From Enterococcus faecalis 13-SD-W-01 (GTDB lineage: Bacteria > Bacillota > Bacilli > Lactobacillales > Enterococcaceae), in NCBI GenBank assembly GCA_000415185.1, contig KE351671.1, positions 1-64,000 of the forward strand: DNA of 64,000 nucleotides. The letters run 5' to 3'. The notes below the pieces were generated by a model. It did no database searches. It was not told the origin of the DNA and saw nothing but the letters and a program-made list of their open reading frames with translations. This document shows, piece by piece, positions 42,758 to 51,488 of the stretch. Every line of letters starts with the position of its first letter. Positions within the stretch are counted from its first letter, which is position 1. The position numbers and the translations under genes are program-made.

Positions 42758-42890
42758 GCGCTCACCTCAAAAAATATCCTTCTGATTATTATAACACTTT
42801 GCAGAAAATTCCGCTCAGACATTCGACAAAAAAGCCCGACAGCCAAAAACCAGGAATGATTTCTGCTATCAAGCTTTTCAAAGATTCTTT

Positions 42891-43514
42891 TTATTTCTTT
42901 TTTATTTCGTATTTGAAATTTGGATCGACTTCTTTGTCTAATTGTTCAAAAGAAGATTGCGTTCTTCTTTCGACTTCTGCTAATCCTTCTTTGTCCATTT
43001 TTTTGATGTCAGACAGATCGATCGGTTCGCCAAATCTTACCGTTACCCGTTTTCGTTTGAACAAATCACCCAGTGTCAATGGTCCTTGATAAACAGCAGG
43101 GACGATTTTTGCTTTGGATAATTTGGCGATCAATGCCATCCCGCCTTTTAATTCGGTTGCGTGTCTTGTCCCGCTAGGAAACATGATCAAACCCAAGTCT
43201 GTGCTTTTCAAGATTTTTACTGGTGTCTTAACGGCACTTGGTCCAGGTTTGTCTCTTTTTACTGGAAATGCATTCGCGTGTGTCAAGATATAACGCAAGA
43301 TCGGATTTTTGAACAATTCTTCTTTTGCCATAAAGCTGAACTTTTTAGGAGCTGCAGCAACAGCCAGATATAAGGGGTCCCACCATGTCCGATGTGGGGC
43401 AACGAGTATATAATTTTCATCTTTAGGCAGCACTTCTTTATTCTCATAATGGGCATTACCGTTCACAAGTGCTAAAACCACCCGCACGAGCCCTCGCATA
43501 AATCGATAAAACAT
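42891..43514 (-). CDS. plsC: 1-acyl-sn-glycerol-3-phosphate acyltransferase
   Basis: Makes phosphatidic acid by acylating lysophosphatidic acid at the inner membrane face. The 207 residues hold the HRTWWDP active site (HxxxxD, near residue 41), NAFPVKRD, the FPSGTRH phosphate-binding motif (near 115) and VPAVYQGP, in family order. The N-terminus provides a short membrane-associated helix. It is apparently monocistronic. A lysine-rich C-terminal tail (FKYEIKKK) follows the core. Confidence 0.92.
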   Translation of the reverse strand: MFYRFMRGLVRVVLALVNGNAHYENKEVLPKDENYILVAPHRTWWDPLYLAVAAAPKKFSFMAKEELFKNPILRYILTHANAFPVKRDKPGPSAVKTPVKILKSTDLGLIMFPSGTRHATELKGGMALIAKLSKAKIVPAVYQGPLTLGDLFKRKRVTVRFGEPIDLSDIKKMDKEGLAEVERRTQSSFEQLDKEVDPNFKYEIKKK

Positions 43515-43634
43515 AGTCTCTTCCTTTCTCTTTATGGGATTAGTATGCCTAAAAATGTACCTTTTTGCAATAGGCTTTCGCCTCTTTTAAGCTTTAAAGA
43601 AACATTTCACTCGTCAATTTCGGGAAAACAAAAA

Positions 43635-43660
43635 AAGGCAGCAAATTCTTGCCGCCTTTT
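43635..43660 (-). terminator. Terminator of the alarmone synthetase-ClC operon
   Basis: AGGCAGCAA and TTGCCGCCT pair around a short loop with one mismatch. A long U-run follows in the minus-strand transcript. It abuts the stop codon of the gene at 43660. Confidence 0.85.
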
Positions 43661-44160
43661 TATATTTGATTGAGCAAACTATTTACAGCATACATCGCAA
43701 TAGAAAGAGCAAATATGATTGAAAAGCCTTTTTTGTCTTTCCCTAACAAATAAAAGAGCAAGCTGTTCAGTAAAAGAACGGCAGCCGGCACAGTGAATAG
43801 AATCACCGGATGCGTTATGTCAACGAACATCGATCCCATTAGAAAAATACTCCCAACTAAACACATCGACAGAACAACTGCGGGAAAAACTTTTGTCCGC
43901 TGATTCTTAGATACATGGAAAAAACGCAGAAACAATATATATATCCCTGATTGAGAATATAAAAGAATCAATCCTAAAAGAAAAACAACAACAATACCGA
44001 TCACTACCAGTTCTAAAATGGATAAGCCTGTCTCATGGGTGACGAATTGCCGAACTGGTTCGACTTTTGGCTGAGAAAACCATTCAAGCAGCATCAACAC
44101 TAATACACTGGCATAAGAAACCGACAGTCCGATTTTTATTAAAAGATCATTTTTCCTCAT
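43660..44160 (-). CDS. Small integral membrane protein of unknown function
   Basis: I do not recognise this family. The 166 residues contain about five hydrophobic segments (roughly 8-25, 48-70, 88-110, 115-135 and 140-160), short loops and a basic SKNQRTK loop near residue 82. No catalytic or binding motif is visible. It lies 25 bases after the ClC gene on the same strand and is the last gene before a strong terminator, so it probably serves in the same system as the channel and the alarmone synthetase. The ribosome binding site is AAGGGAGGTACAC-like. Confidence 0.65.
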   Translation of the reverse strand: MRKNDLLIKIGLSVSYASVLVLMLLEWFSQPKVEPVRQFVTHETGLSILELVVIGIVVVFLLGLILLYSQSGIYILFLRFFHVSKNQRTKVFPAVVLSMCLVGSIFLMGSMFVDITHPVILFTVPAAVLLLNSLLFYLLGKDKKGFSIIFALSIAMYAVNSLLNQI

Positions 44161-44185
44161 TTAGTGTACCTCCCTTCTTCATTTT

Positions 44186-45418
44186 TCAATTTTTCCTTAG
44201 CAAAGATTTTCCCTGAATATGATTTTTCAGCTTATTTATTCCCCAGCAGCTGATAAGAATCCCTGGAAAAAATTGGATTGGGAAAAGCAATAATAGCAAT
44301 GCAGCACTTACGTAGGGTTGTCCAAGAATGATCGTGACACTAGAACCTACGATGACACCTACAGTCAATCCTGGTGTATAGGGAAACAATTGGACGAATG
44401 CAAATCCTATCGCTGCACTGGAAAAAATGGCTGGAAAAATCTTCCCGCCGCGCCAGCCAAAAGAGAAACAAAAATTCGTCAAGAAAGCTTTACCGATTCC
44501 TAACACTAATAAGCTGACTAAAGAAAGTTGGAGCGCCTCTTTTGAAAATGGCAGCAGTTGACGCTCGCCAGAAAAGATAAAATAAGGCGACCACCAGGCA
44601 AAAATACCTATGAACAAACCTGCAAGCAATGCTTTGATAACTGGGTGATTTATTTTTTTAGACAAAGCATTGGTGATTTTCTCAATCTGCAAGAAAAGAA
44701 ACCCGAAAACACCGCCAAACAACCAGCCTAAAGGAGATAACAGTACTGCTTGCCAGCTCCAAACGATATCTTTAGAAAAATGCAAGGCAAAAACACTTTC
44801 CTCATGAACAAGTTTTTTAACGAATAAAAAACCAACAAATCCAAACAATGTACTAAGAACATATAAAATAATCCTTCTGGTTCTCGTCTTTGTTTGAAGG
44901 GGTTCTTTTTTCTCTTCCTCAAAAGCATCACCAAGCCCAACAAGCGGCGCACGAAAAACAGCAGACAACATGGCACTTAGACTCAGTTTCAAAAGTTCTT
45001 CTTTATTCTCTAAAGTTACTTTCAAATGATCGCCCATCCAAGTGACTAAACCGCCCACGATACCAGCCAAAGCAGCTTCTGGTCCCAAACTTGCGCCAAA
45101 CATCAATACAATAACAGCAGATAAAGCAATTTTACTTAATTGACGCTTGTACTCAACTCTGCCTGTTTTCTTGAATTCACCTAATGTTTCTTCAATCGTC
45201 GTCGGATAATTTCCTATTTTCGTCTGGATCAGTCCAACTAAGATTCCTCCAATTAAGCCGATGATTATGGGATAGCCAGGAATAGAAATCATTTCTGGGA
45301 TACTTACCCATACAAAGTCAGTCAAAGCATTCGTGGTAATCAAAAAAACAGCCGCCACTACACCAACAAGCAAACCTAATGTACAACTGTATAGTAAAAA
45401 TAACACAGAAAACTGCAT
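44186..45418 (-). CDS. ClC-type chloride channel or transporter
   Basis: Membrane protein of 410 residues with 10 or more hydrophobic helices. GASLGPEAALAGIVGGL (near 115) corresponds to the ClC GxExP-like segment, and GWRGGKIFPAIFSSAAIGF (near 320) to the GxFxP motif of the second half. The serine-rich GSGIP selectivity motif of classical ClC proteins is not obvious near the N-terminus, so ion selectivity is uncertain; fluoride, chloride or another anion is possible. I set the start at 45418 behind AGAGGGAAGCGT. It is the middle gene of an operon, 48 bases after the synthetase gene and 25 bases before a small membrane protein. Confidence 0.8.
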   Translation of the reverse strand: MQFSVLFLLYSCTLGLLVGVVAAVFLITTNALTDFVWVSIPEMISIPGYPIIIGLIGGILVGLIQTKIGNYPTTIEETLGEFKKTGRVEYKRQLSKIALSAVIVLMFGASLGPEAALAGIVGGLVTWMGDHLKVTLENKEELLKLSLSAMLSAVFRAPLVGLGDAFEEEKKEPLQTKTRTRRIILYVLSTLFGFVGFLFVKKLVHEESVFALHFSKDIVWSWQAVLLSPLGWLFGGVFGFLFLQIEKITNALSKKINHPVIKALLAGLFIGIFAWWSPYFIFSGERQLLPFSKEALQLSLVSLLVLGIGKAFLTNFCFSFGWRGGKIFPAIFSSAAIGFAFVQLFPYTPGLTVGVIVGSSVTIILGQPYVSAALLLLLFPIQFFPGILISCWGINKLKNHIQGKSLLRKN

Positions 45419-45466
45419 ACGCTTCCCTCTTTTCTTCAATTATCCGTGCGACGATTCAGACAGATT

Positions 45467-46162
45467 TTAGTTTTCTTCCAAATTTTCGATCTCTTTTCGA
45501 ATATCAAGCATCTCATTTTCCAGCCGGTCGATTTCAGCAGAAATGGTTTGCAGTTTTTTAGAAAGCTCAGGATTTTCTAAGTTATTTTTATATCGTAAAC
45601 TATGTTCTAAGCTAGCCCAAAAATCCATTGCGATCGTTCGAAATTGGATCTCGACCTTCATTTTTTTCGTTTCCTCAAGAAAATAAACAGGAATTTCAAT
45701 TACGACATGGACACTGCGATAGCCGCTTGGTTTTGGCGTTTCCAAATAGTTCTTTATTCGTAAAATCTCTACATCTGGATGCCTTCTTAATGAATCGATC
45801 AGCGTATAGATGTCATCGCTGTAAGAACAAATGACCCGCAAACCAGCAAAATCTTGAACATTGTTGAGAATAGCTTCTTTTGAGTAATTCAGATGTTTTC
45901 GGTTTAACTTATAGACCACACTTTTAAATCGTTTGATTCGCTTTTGAATTTGATGGATACTGTTTTTTCTGCCTCTATGACTGTTACTGCTGAGTTCTCG
46001 GTCGATATTGAGCAGTTTTGTCTCTACTTCATCCAGCGCAGAACGATAATAAACTTCAAGCTCTTGGTAGATTTCAATCGCTTCGATCCCAGTAATATGA
46101 TTTGCTGCTTTTGATTCTTTGTTCAAAATATCGATTAATTGTGCAATCGGAAATTCAGGCAT
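45467..46162 (-). CDS. Second small alarmone synthetase-like protein (RelA/SpoT synthetase domain)
   Basis: Protein of 231 residues with a (p)ppGpp synthetase domain and no hydrolase domain. Core residues look intact: RIKRFKSVVYKLNRK for the ATP site, VQDFAGLRVICSYSDDIYTL (near 107), PKPSGYRSVHVVIEIP (near 148) and VEIQFRTIAMDFWASLEHSLRYK (near 175). The C-terminus is a charged coiled helix. It is distinct from RelQ at 27181. The long basic stretch SHRGRKNSIHQIQKRIKR before the core is unusual. It leads an operon with a ClC protein and a small membrane protein, an uncommon context for an alarmone enzyme. No separate antitoxin-like gene is adjacent. Confidence 0.82.
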   Translation of the reverse strand: MPEFPIAQLIDILNKESKAANHITGIEAIEIYQELEVYYRSALDEVETKLLNIDRELSSNSHRGRKNSIHQIQKRIKRFKSVVYKLNRKHLNYSKEAILNNVQDFAGLRVICSYSDDIYTLIDSLRRHPDVEILRIKNYLETPKPSGYRSVHVVIEIPVYFLEETKKMKVEIQFRTIAMDFWASLEHSLRYKNNLENPELSKKLQTISAEIDRLENEMLDIRKEIENLEEN

Positions 46163-46346
46163 CTCAACACATTCCTTTCTCTAAAAATATGACGTTATAT
46201 TTGTATCCGCAATTTTTTTGAAAAACAGAACACTCGTTATTTACTTTAACGTTAACAAATATCCATGCAAAATGGAATTAATACGAATGCCCTTTCAGTA
46301 AATAAAAACAGATGGGATCTAAGATGGAAAAAAGTGCTGAATTAGA

Positions 46347-46380
46347 AAAAAAGAGCCGAAATAACTATTTCAGCTCTTTT
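46347..46380 (-). terminator. Intrinsic terminator of brnQ
   Basis: AAAAGAGCCGAAATA and ATTTCAGCTCTTTT pair with one mismatch, and runs of A and T flank them. Confidence 0.85.
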
Positions 46381-46404
46381 CCATTCTTTTATTCACGATA
46401 AAAT

Positions 46405-47754
46405 CTATTCCCCAACCAATTGCTTATTTCTGCTAAAAATGAAATGCCCTGCTAGCCCAACAATCAATCCAACAATTGCTGGAACGATCCAACCTAAGCC
46501 CATTGAAGCAAATGGAATCGCATGGCTGTACCAGCTGGATAATGACAAGGTGAAATGACTTTGGATCGGTAATGCTTTGATTCCATCCATCAAAGCAGGC
46601 AGTACAACAAAAATCGTTGTTATTTGGTAAACGATGCGATCATTTTTGAAGAAAGAAGAAAACAGAGCTGGAATGATCAAAGCCATCGCTAATGGGTATA
46701 AAATCATTAAGAACGGCATCGTCCAAGCAATGATCGTATCTAACCCAAAGTTAGCTGTAATGAATGAAAGAATCGTCGTGATACGCAACCAGCCTTTGTA
46801 ACTGAAAAATGTAAACCGTACAGAAAAATCTTGAGCAAATGAAGCCAACAAACCCATAGCCGAAGTGAAAACTGCAAGGAACGTCATGATACTCATGAAA
46901 ATCAAACCTGGTTTGCCAAAATAGGCTTGAACGATCTGTGTTAATGCAATACCGCCATTATCAGCTAAAGAAAAACGGTTTAAAGACATTGCACCTAAAG
47001 CGATGATCCCTAGATAAACCCCGCCTGATAGAATCATAGCTAACGCGCCCGATTTGATCGTATTTTTAGAAATCTCTGATTGGTCGCGAATGCCCATTGA
47101 CTGCAGCGTACGGATAATCGTGATCCCAAATGCTAAGGCAGCCAAAGCATCCATTGTGTTGTAGCCTTCTAGGAATCCATTGATAGTCGCAGCATGGTTA
47201 TAAAGAGCATTTGTCGGCGTATGATCCAACGGTCCAAAAGGTAAAATAAGTGCAATGATAAAAACAGCGAACAACAATAATAAAAATAAAGGATTCAGCC
47301 ATTTACCGATGATTTTCAATAAATTTGTTTCTTTTACTGACAGATAATACGCAAGCCCAAAGAAGATTGCGGAGAAAATCAGTAAGCTGATTGTTGTGTA
47401 TTTTTCAGGAATGAACATCCCGAAGCTAAATTGGTAGCCTAATGCTGCTGTTCTTGGCGTAGCAAACAATGGTCCAAGCGCCATGTGGTTCATAATCAAG
47501 AAGATAACACCGTACCAAGCAGATACAGGTTTTGCAAAATCATAAAGCCCAGTTGAACGCGTTTTGCTCAATGCAATCAATGCCGCAAGCGGAAGCAATG
47601 TTGAAGATAATAAAAATCCGCCTCCAGCAGCTAACCAGTTACCGCCTGCCAGCTGTCCTAACATTGCCGGAAAAATCAGGTTGCCTGCTCCGAAAAACAT
47701 GCCGAAAATAAGTGAAGCTAATAATAGTAATTTTTTAGTTGATAAACTTTTCAT
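46405..47754 (-). CDS. brnQ: Branched-chain amino acid transporter BrnQ (LIVCS family)
   Basis: Sodium- or proton-coupled carrier for leucine, isoleucine and valine; 449 residues, about 12 membrane helices. FGAGNLIFPAMLGQLAG near residue 20 is the family signature, and FATPRTAALGYQFSFGM (near 98) and YNTMDALAALAFGITIIRTLQ are also typical. GAGATGGGGATCATTT precedes the ATG. A T-box leader lies upstream (47870-48177), so expression should rise when the cognate branched-chain tRNA is uncharged. Confidence 0.95.
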   Translation of the reverse strand: MKSLSTKKLLLLASLIFGMFFGAGNLIFPAMLGQLAGGNWLAAGGGFLLSSTLLPLAALIALSKTRSTGLYDFAKPVSAWYGVIFLIMNHMALGPLFATPRTAALGYQFSFGMFIPEKYTTISLLIFSAIFFGLAYYLSVKETNLLKIIGKWLNPLFLLLLFAVFIIALILPFGPLDHTPTNALYNHAATINGFLEGYNTMDALAALAFGITIIRTLQSMGIRDQSEISKNTIKSGALAMILSGGVYLGIIALGAMSLNRFSLADNGGIALTQIVQAYFGKPGLIFMSIMTFLAVFTSAMGLLASFAQDFSVRFTFFSYKGWLRITTILSFITANFGLDTIIAWTMPFLMILYPLAMALIIPALFSSFFKNDRIVYQITTIFVVLPALMDGIKALPIQSHFTLSLSSWYSHAIPFASMGLGWIVPAIVGLIVGLAGHFIFSRNKQLVGE

Positions 47755-47869
47755 AAATGATCCCCATCTCTTTTAATTGTTTAGTTTGTCTGATATGGAT
47801 AGGGGCTGACTCGATGATAAAAGGTTTCTTTCATAAACTATTTCTCCTCTCTGTAAAAAAGAAGTACAC

Positions 47870-48177
47870 AAAAAAGCCCGTTGGAAAATTATTCCAACGG
47901 GCGAAAGTGTCATTCGCGGTACCACCGTTTTTTACTCGTGAACAATGATTTGAGTAATCTCTGTAGCGTCTCAACTATGATATGAAACGCGCAACCCTGT
48001 AACGTGGGTCTCCGTCGCAAACTTCACTCTGTCGCCTGCGCATCTCCGGAACTACTTTCAGTATAAATGGACATTGCGCTCTTTCACCAAACGACCGCTC
48101 TCTTAGAAATGCCAAAAAACTTACTCTTTCCATCAACGAATTTATTACATCATAAACAGTAGCCAAACAAAAGTCAA
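47870..48177 (-). promoter_or_regulatory. T-box leader and promoter of brnQ
   Basis: Minus strand: TTGACT (48172-48177) and TATGAT (48149-48154), spacer 17, start the transcript. AGAGAGCGGTCG and GGTGAAAGAGCGC open stem I. The T-box AACGGTGGTACCGCG lies at about 47917-47931. The terminator GCCCGTTGGAA..TTCCAACGGGC with a U-run ends it (47875-47904). The specifier codon was not resolved; brnQ downstream suggests Ile, Leu or Val. Confidence 0.9.
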
Positions 48178-48286
48178 CATTTTTTTGCAATTCGTTATTT
48201 TTTTATAGAGAAAAACGAAAAGAAAGCCCGACAGATCAAATAACTAACAAAAATTTTTTATTTTATGATTTTTGACGCAGAAATAT

Positions 48287-48730
48287 TTACTCTAGTTCTT
48301 TAATCAGTTCTTTCATTTTATCGATTTCTTCTTCTTGTGCTTGGATGATTTTTTCTGCTAATTCTTTTACTTCCGGATCTTCTAAGTTGGCACGTCTGCT
48401 TGTTAAGATCGCAATCGAGTGATGAGGGATCATCGCCTTCATCCAAGCTGTATCGTCAACAGTCGCTTGGCTTCGAACCATAAATAATGAACCGCAAAAT
48501 ACAAGGATACTTGCCGTTAAAATAAGCACATTCATCTTTTTGTTCTCATACATTTTCCACATGAAAAGCAGCATGATAACAGCCATGACCGCGCCCATCA
48601 TCAATGCCATGAACACCCGAGTACGGCTAAAGAAAATATGATCCAGTTCATAAACGTTCAAATACATCATACCGAACATAACAACTGTAGATACCGCGAT
48701 CATCAACAAAAACTTCCCATATTTTTTCAT
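48287..48730 (-). CDS. DUF305-type membrane protein
   Basis: Protein of 147 residues with three hydrophobic helices (about 6-23, 37-57 and 68-85) and a C-terminal extracytoplasmic or cytoplasmic tail carrying MIPHHSIAILTSRR, the HH motif of DUF305, followed by a glutamate-rich helix. Many DUF305 proteins are linked to copper or other metals, but no role is established. AAGGAGCG precedes the ATG. It is monocistronic. The T-box leader of brnQ ends about 110 bases away. Confidence 0.8.
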   Translation of the reverse strand: MKKYGKFLLMIAVSTVVMFGMMYLNVYELDHIFFSRTRVFMALMMGAVMAVIMLLFMWKMYENKKMNVLILTASILVFCGSLFMVRSQATVDDTAWMKAMIPHHSIAILTSRRANLEDPEVKELAEKIIQAQEEEIDKMKELIKELE

Positions 48731-48841
48731 TTGAAATACGCTCCTTATTATATAGTCATACTTCTATCATCACATGGGCAAGAAAAACAGGCAATTAATC
48801 CGCATGACAAAAACTAAATCAAGTTTCCAGCTTCTGCAAAC

Positions 48842-48875
48842 AAAAAAGGAACCAACTTTCGCTGGTCCCTTTTTT
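48842..48875. terminator. Terminator at the end of the malonate decarboxylase operon
   Basis: AAAAAAGGAACCA and TGGTCCCTTTTTT pair with one mismatch around an ACTTTCGC loop. It overlaps the citG stop codon. Confidence 0.85.
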
Positions 48876-49767
48876 AGTTCTTCATTTCTGCTGTATTTAA
48901 ATCAAAACGTGCAGAAATTTTTAGATTTTTTGTTTGTGCTGCCCATCCTTCTACAGAAAGCAGAAATATACTTGCTGATAATAAATCTGCACTTCCTCCT
49001 GGAGAAATATGTTTTTTCTGGCAAAAATCGGCAAGCACCAAAAAGTTGGGATTTGGCCACTTTTTCTGACTGGCTTTTTTCGCTAATTCCTGCATCTCGA
49101 TCAATGTTTGCCGATCGCTTCGATGCAAGACACAGGTATCTTCCACGGTGCTCATCAGTGTAAGGAGCATATGCAGTTGCTTTTGTTTATTTGAAGCACC
49201 GGGGAAAGCTTTATAAGCTTCCAAGGCCAGAGAAAGATGCGGATACCCCAATACTGCTTCTTCGTAAGCTCCGTTGACGCCGTATTTTTGTTTGACGACA
49301 TGACCATGGGAAGCTTTTTTTGGCTGATATCTTGAATCTGGAAAGGCGGCTAATCGGCTCACTTCTGAAAAAACAGCCGCAAATCGAAGAGATTTTTCTT
49401 TGCTTATTCTCTGTGAAATCACGCTGATAAGCAGACCCATGACCCAAATAGCGCCTTTATGTGTATTGATCCCATTTGTCGCAGCCAGCATTTTTTTTTC
49501 TGCTGCGCGACCGATCTCAGCGATGTTTTCTCTTAATTCCTGGTCGATTGGGTGATTCCAAGAGACACGTGCCATCTCTTCAAAAAATGGTGACAATGTC
49601 TTGGCAGATTTCAGAAATAAAGCAAGATCCATATCTCCATGCGCACCTGTGTCTAATGCGTCGACTAATCCTGGCTTAGGACTTAAACTCACTTCTTCGA
49701 TCAAGGCTTTTTCAACGAGATGGGCAAGTTTTTTGGCTACTGCTTTCTTTCTGTTCTCTTCTACCAT
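48874..49767 (-). CDS. mdcB: Triphosphoribosyl-dephospho-CoA synthase (CitG/MdcB)
   Basis: Makes the prosthetic group precursor 2'-(5''-triphosphoribosyl)-3'-dephospho-CoA from dephospho-CoA and ATP. The 297 residues show VSLSPKPGLVDALDTGAHGDMD near the N-terminus and NGINTHKGAIWVMGLL (near 100), the family signatures. The cofactor is attached to the acyl carrier protein MdcC by MdcG. In the malonate context the symbol mdcB applies; citG is the citrate-lyase homologue. AAAGGAGTTTTTGTC precedes the ATG. It is the last gene of the operon. Confidence 0.9.
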   Translation of the reverse strand: MVEENRKKAVAKKLAHLVEKALIEEVSLSPKPGLVDALDTGAHGDMDLALFLKSAKTLSPFFEEMARVSWNHPIDQELRENIAEIGRAAEKKMLAATNGINTHKGAIWVMGLLISVISQRISKEKSLRFAAVFSEVSRLAAFPDSRYQPKKASHGHVVKQKYGVNGAYEEAVLGYPHLSLALEAYKAFPGASNKQKQLHMLLTLMSTVEDTCVLHRSDRQTLIEMQELAKKASQKKWPNPNFLVLADFCQKKHISPGGSADLLSASIFLLSVEGWAAQTKNLKISARFDLNTAEMKN

Positions 49768-49785
49768 GACAAAAACTCCTTTAGT

Positions 49786-50871
49786 TTATTTTACAAATAC
49801 TTTTTTGACTGCTGACCAAATCAAATGTAAGATCCAGCTCAATGCAAACGCACAGCTCGCTGTCGCTACATAAGCAAGAAGGATCATGATTCCAGAAGGC
49901 AACTGAAGTAATGTGTCTTTAAACAATAATAGTACTACTTGGAAAACAAAGACATTGGCTAAGTATGTGCGGTACGCATAAACAGATAACCATTTGAAAA
50001 TCGGCAATTTTGGTGATTCATTTTTGATCATGGTTGAAGCTGCCATAAATACAGCCATAATTATCAATAAACTGTATATACTTTGGATCGTGTTCAAGTA
50101 AGGTGTATTCGCAAAACTTAATTCTCCTGGATGTGACAATAATGCTTTTGTTGAAAATAACGCAACAGCCACACTCACTGGCAAGAATAAGTAGCGGACA
50201 GGTTTCAATACAGCAAAAATCTTTTCGTGATAAACGAATGCTGCTGCACCATAGATTCCATAAATAATAAAACTTGCGACAAAACGATCAAACAGATACC
50301 AGCTGTCATGATGCGGTCCTGTCAAAATCTGTGTATCATAGAATACATACCATGCGACATATAAGATTGTTGAACCGATCAATACTGGCCACACATTCTT
50401 TTTATTTGCAAAAACTTTATAACCAAGCCACATGAAAAACGGCATCAATAATTGGATCTGAAGCATCATCACGGTATACCATAGATGAGGCGCGCCATCA
50501 CCTGTAATATATTTCAATAAAAAACTGCCAGCATCTGTGTAAGGTGTTTGCTGCTGAACAGCTGGGAACCACCATAAATATACGGTCGTCCACAAAACAT
50601 AAGGAATGACTAACTCAAAAAATTTTTCTTTTAAAAATTCCCAATAAGTTAAATGCTGGCTTTTTTTCACCATATTATAAACAATTGCAAAAATAAATGC
50701 AGGGGCCGTATATTTAACAAACACATAGAACGTTCCAATGAATGCAGCGGACGTTTCACTGTGTGCATTCGCTAGGGCAAAACTCAATATCGTCTGCATC
50801 ATCACGGCTGTTACGGCTGCTACTTTTAGAAAGTCGCTTACATTGATTCTGATTTTTGTATTCTCAAACAT
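49786..50871 (-). CDS. Membrane acyltransferase-3 family protein inside the malonate operon
   Basis: Integral membrane protein of 361 residues with about ten hydrophobic helices. ALANAHSET, PYVLWTTVYLW and HLWYTVMMLQIQLLMP (near 145), with H and W residues at the expected positions, and the later LFDRFVASFIIYGIYGAA are typical of the acyltransferase-3 family of O-acetyltransferases. The N-terminal histidine motif of classical OatA (RxxAxxxVxxxH) is not clear, so activity is uncertain. There are 24 bases to mdcG upstream and 18 to citG downstream, all one strand, so co-transcription is likely. No extracellular SGNH domain is fused. A transport role cannot be excluded. Confidence 0.75.
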   Translation of the reverse strand: MFENTKIRINVSDFLKVAAVTAVMMQTILSFALANAHSETSAAFIGTFYVFVKYTAPAFIFAIVYNMVKKSQHLTYWEFLKEKFFELVIPYVLWTTVYLWWFPAVQQQTPYTDAGSFLLKYITGDGAPHLWYTVMMLQIQLLMPFFMWLGYKVFANKKNVWPVLIGSTILYVAWYVFYDTQILTGPHHDSWYLFDRFVASFIIYGIYGAAAFVYHEKIFAVLKPVRYLFLPVSVAVALFSTKALLSHPGELSFANTPYLNTIQSIYSLLIIMAVFMAASTMIKNESPKLPIFKWLSVYAYRTYLANVFVFQVVLLLFKDTLLQLPSGIMILLAYVATASCAFALSWILHLIWSAVKKVFVK

Positions 50872-50894
50872 CTCTTTCTCTCACTTTTAGTTTA

Positions 50895-51485
50895 TTACCA
50901 AATCTCTTTGGTTAGTTTAGGACCTGTCGTTGTTTTCAACAGGATTTTTTTCTCTGGCGTCCGCAAATATTCTTTTAGCGAAAATCCGCCTTTTGATGTA
51001 ATGACTTGTGTGTCGAATTGTTCAAAAAAATCAGAATGAGACTGGATCGCCTGCAAAGGCAATCCAGCTGGAGAATCAGCATACAGCAGCAGATCAAAAT
51101 CACTGGTTTCTTTCACTGCTTGGATTCCAGAAGCCAATTCAAATCCCAAGCTGCCGCCAACGCCCCATTTGTATCCTGATAAAATGTCTCTAGCCGCATG
51201 AAATTGCTGATAAGCAGGAAATGAGGCGATTTCTTTTTCTCGAAAAGATTCCTGGTCAATGATTGTCCATGGATGGATCACCTTTTGGATAGAATCACTC
51301 AAAATTTCGAGAGCGAAGCGTTGGTTTCGGGCCGACCCGCGCAGACCAATCGGCAAAAATGCCGGATCAGAAGGTTCAGAACGGCGAACCACACCATACA
51401 CTTGTTGAGAAAGCTTCAACCACTCTGGCAGCTCTTCCTTGATTTCCTTTTTATCAAAAAGAACAATATCATGTGCTGTGATCAT
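50895..51485 (-). CDS. mdcG: Malonate decarboxylase holo-ACP synthase
   Basis: Nucleotidyltransferase of 196 residues that transfers the triphosphoribosyl-dephospho-CoA group to the acyl carrier subunit MdcC. VYGVVRRSEP, FLPIGLRGSARNQRFA (near 47) and KWGVGGSLGFELASG (near 107) with the acidic pair in KETSDFDLLLYAD are features of the family. It begins 4 bases after the mdcDE stop, so translation is probably coupled. The RBS GGGATGTTTAAAAA overlaps the end of mdcDE. Confidence 0.9.
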   Translation of the reverse strand: MITAHDIVLFDKKEIKEELPEWLKLSQQVYGVVRRSEPSDPAFLPIGLRGSARNQRFALEILSDSIQKVIHPWTIIDQESFREKEIASFPAYQQFHAARDILSGYKWGVGGSLGFELASGIQAVKETSDFDLLLYADSPAGLPLQAIQSHSDFFEQFDTQVITSKGGFSLKEYLRTPEKKILLKTTTGPKLTKEIW

Positions 51486-51488
51486 TTT

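Noticed and set aside
45467-46162. Toxic small alarmone synthetase with an antitoxin
   Set aside because: The neighbours are membrane proteins, and no small gene overlapping or next to it looks like an antitoxin.
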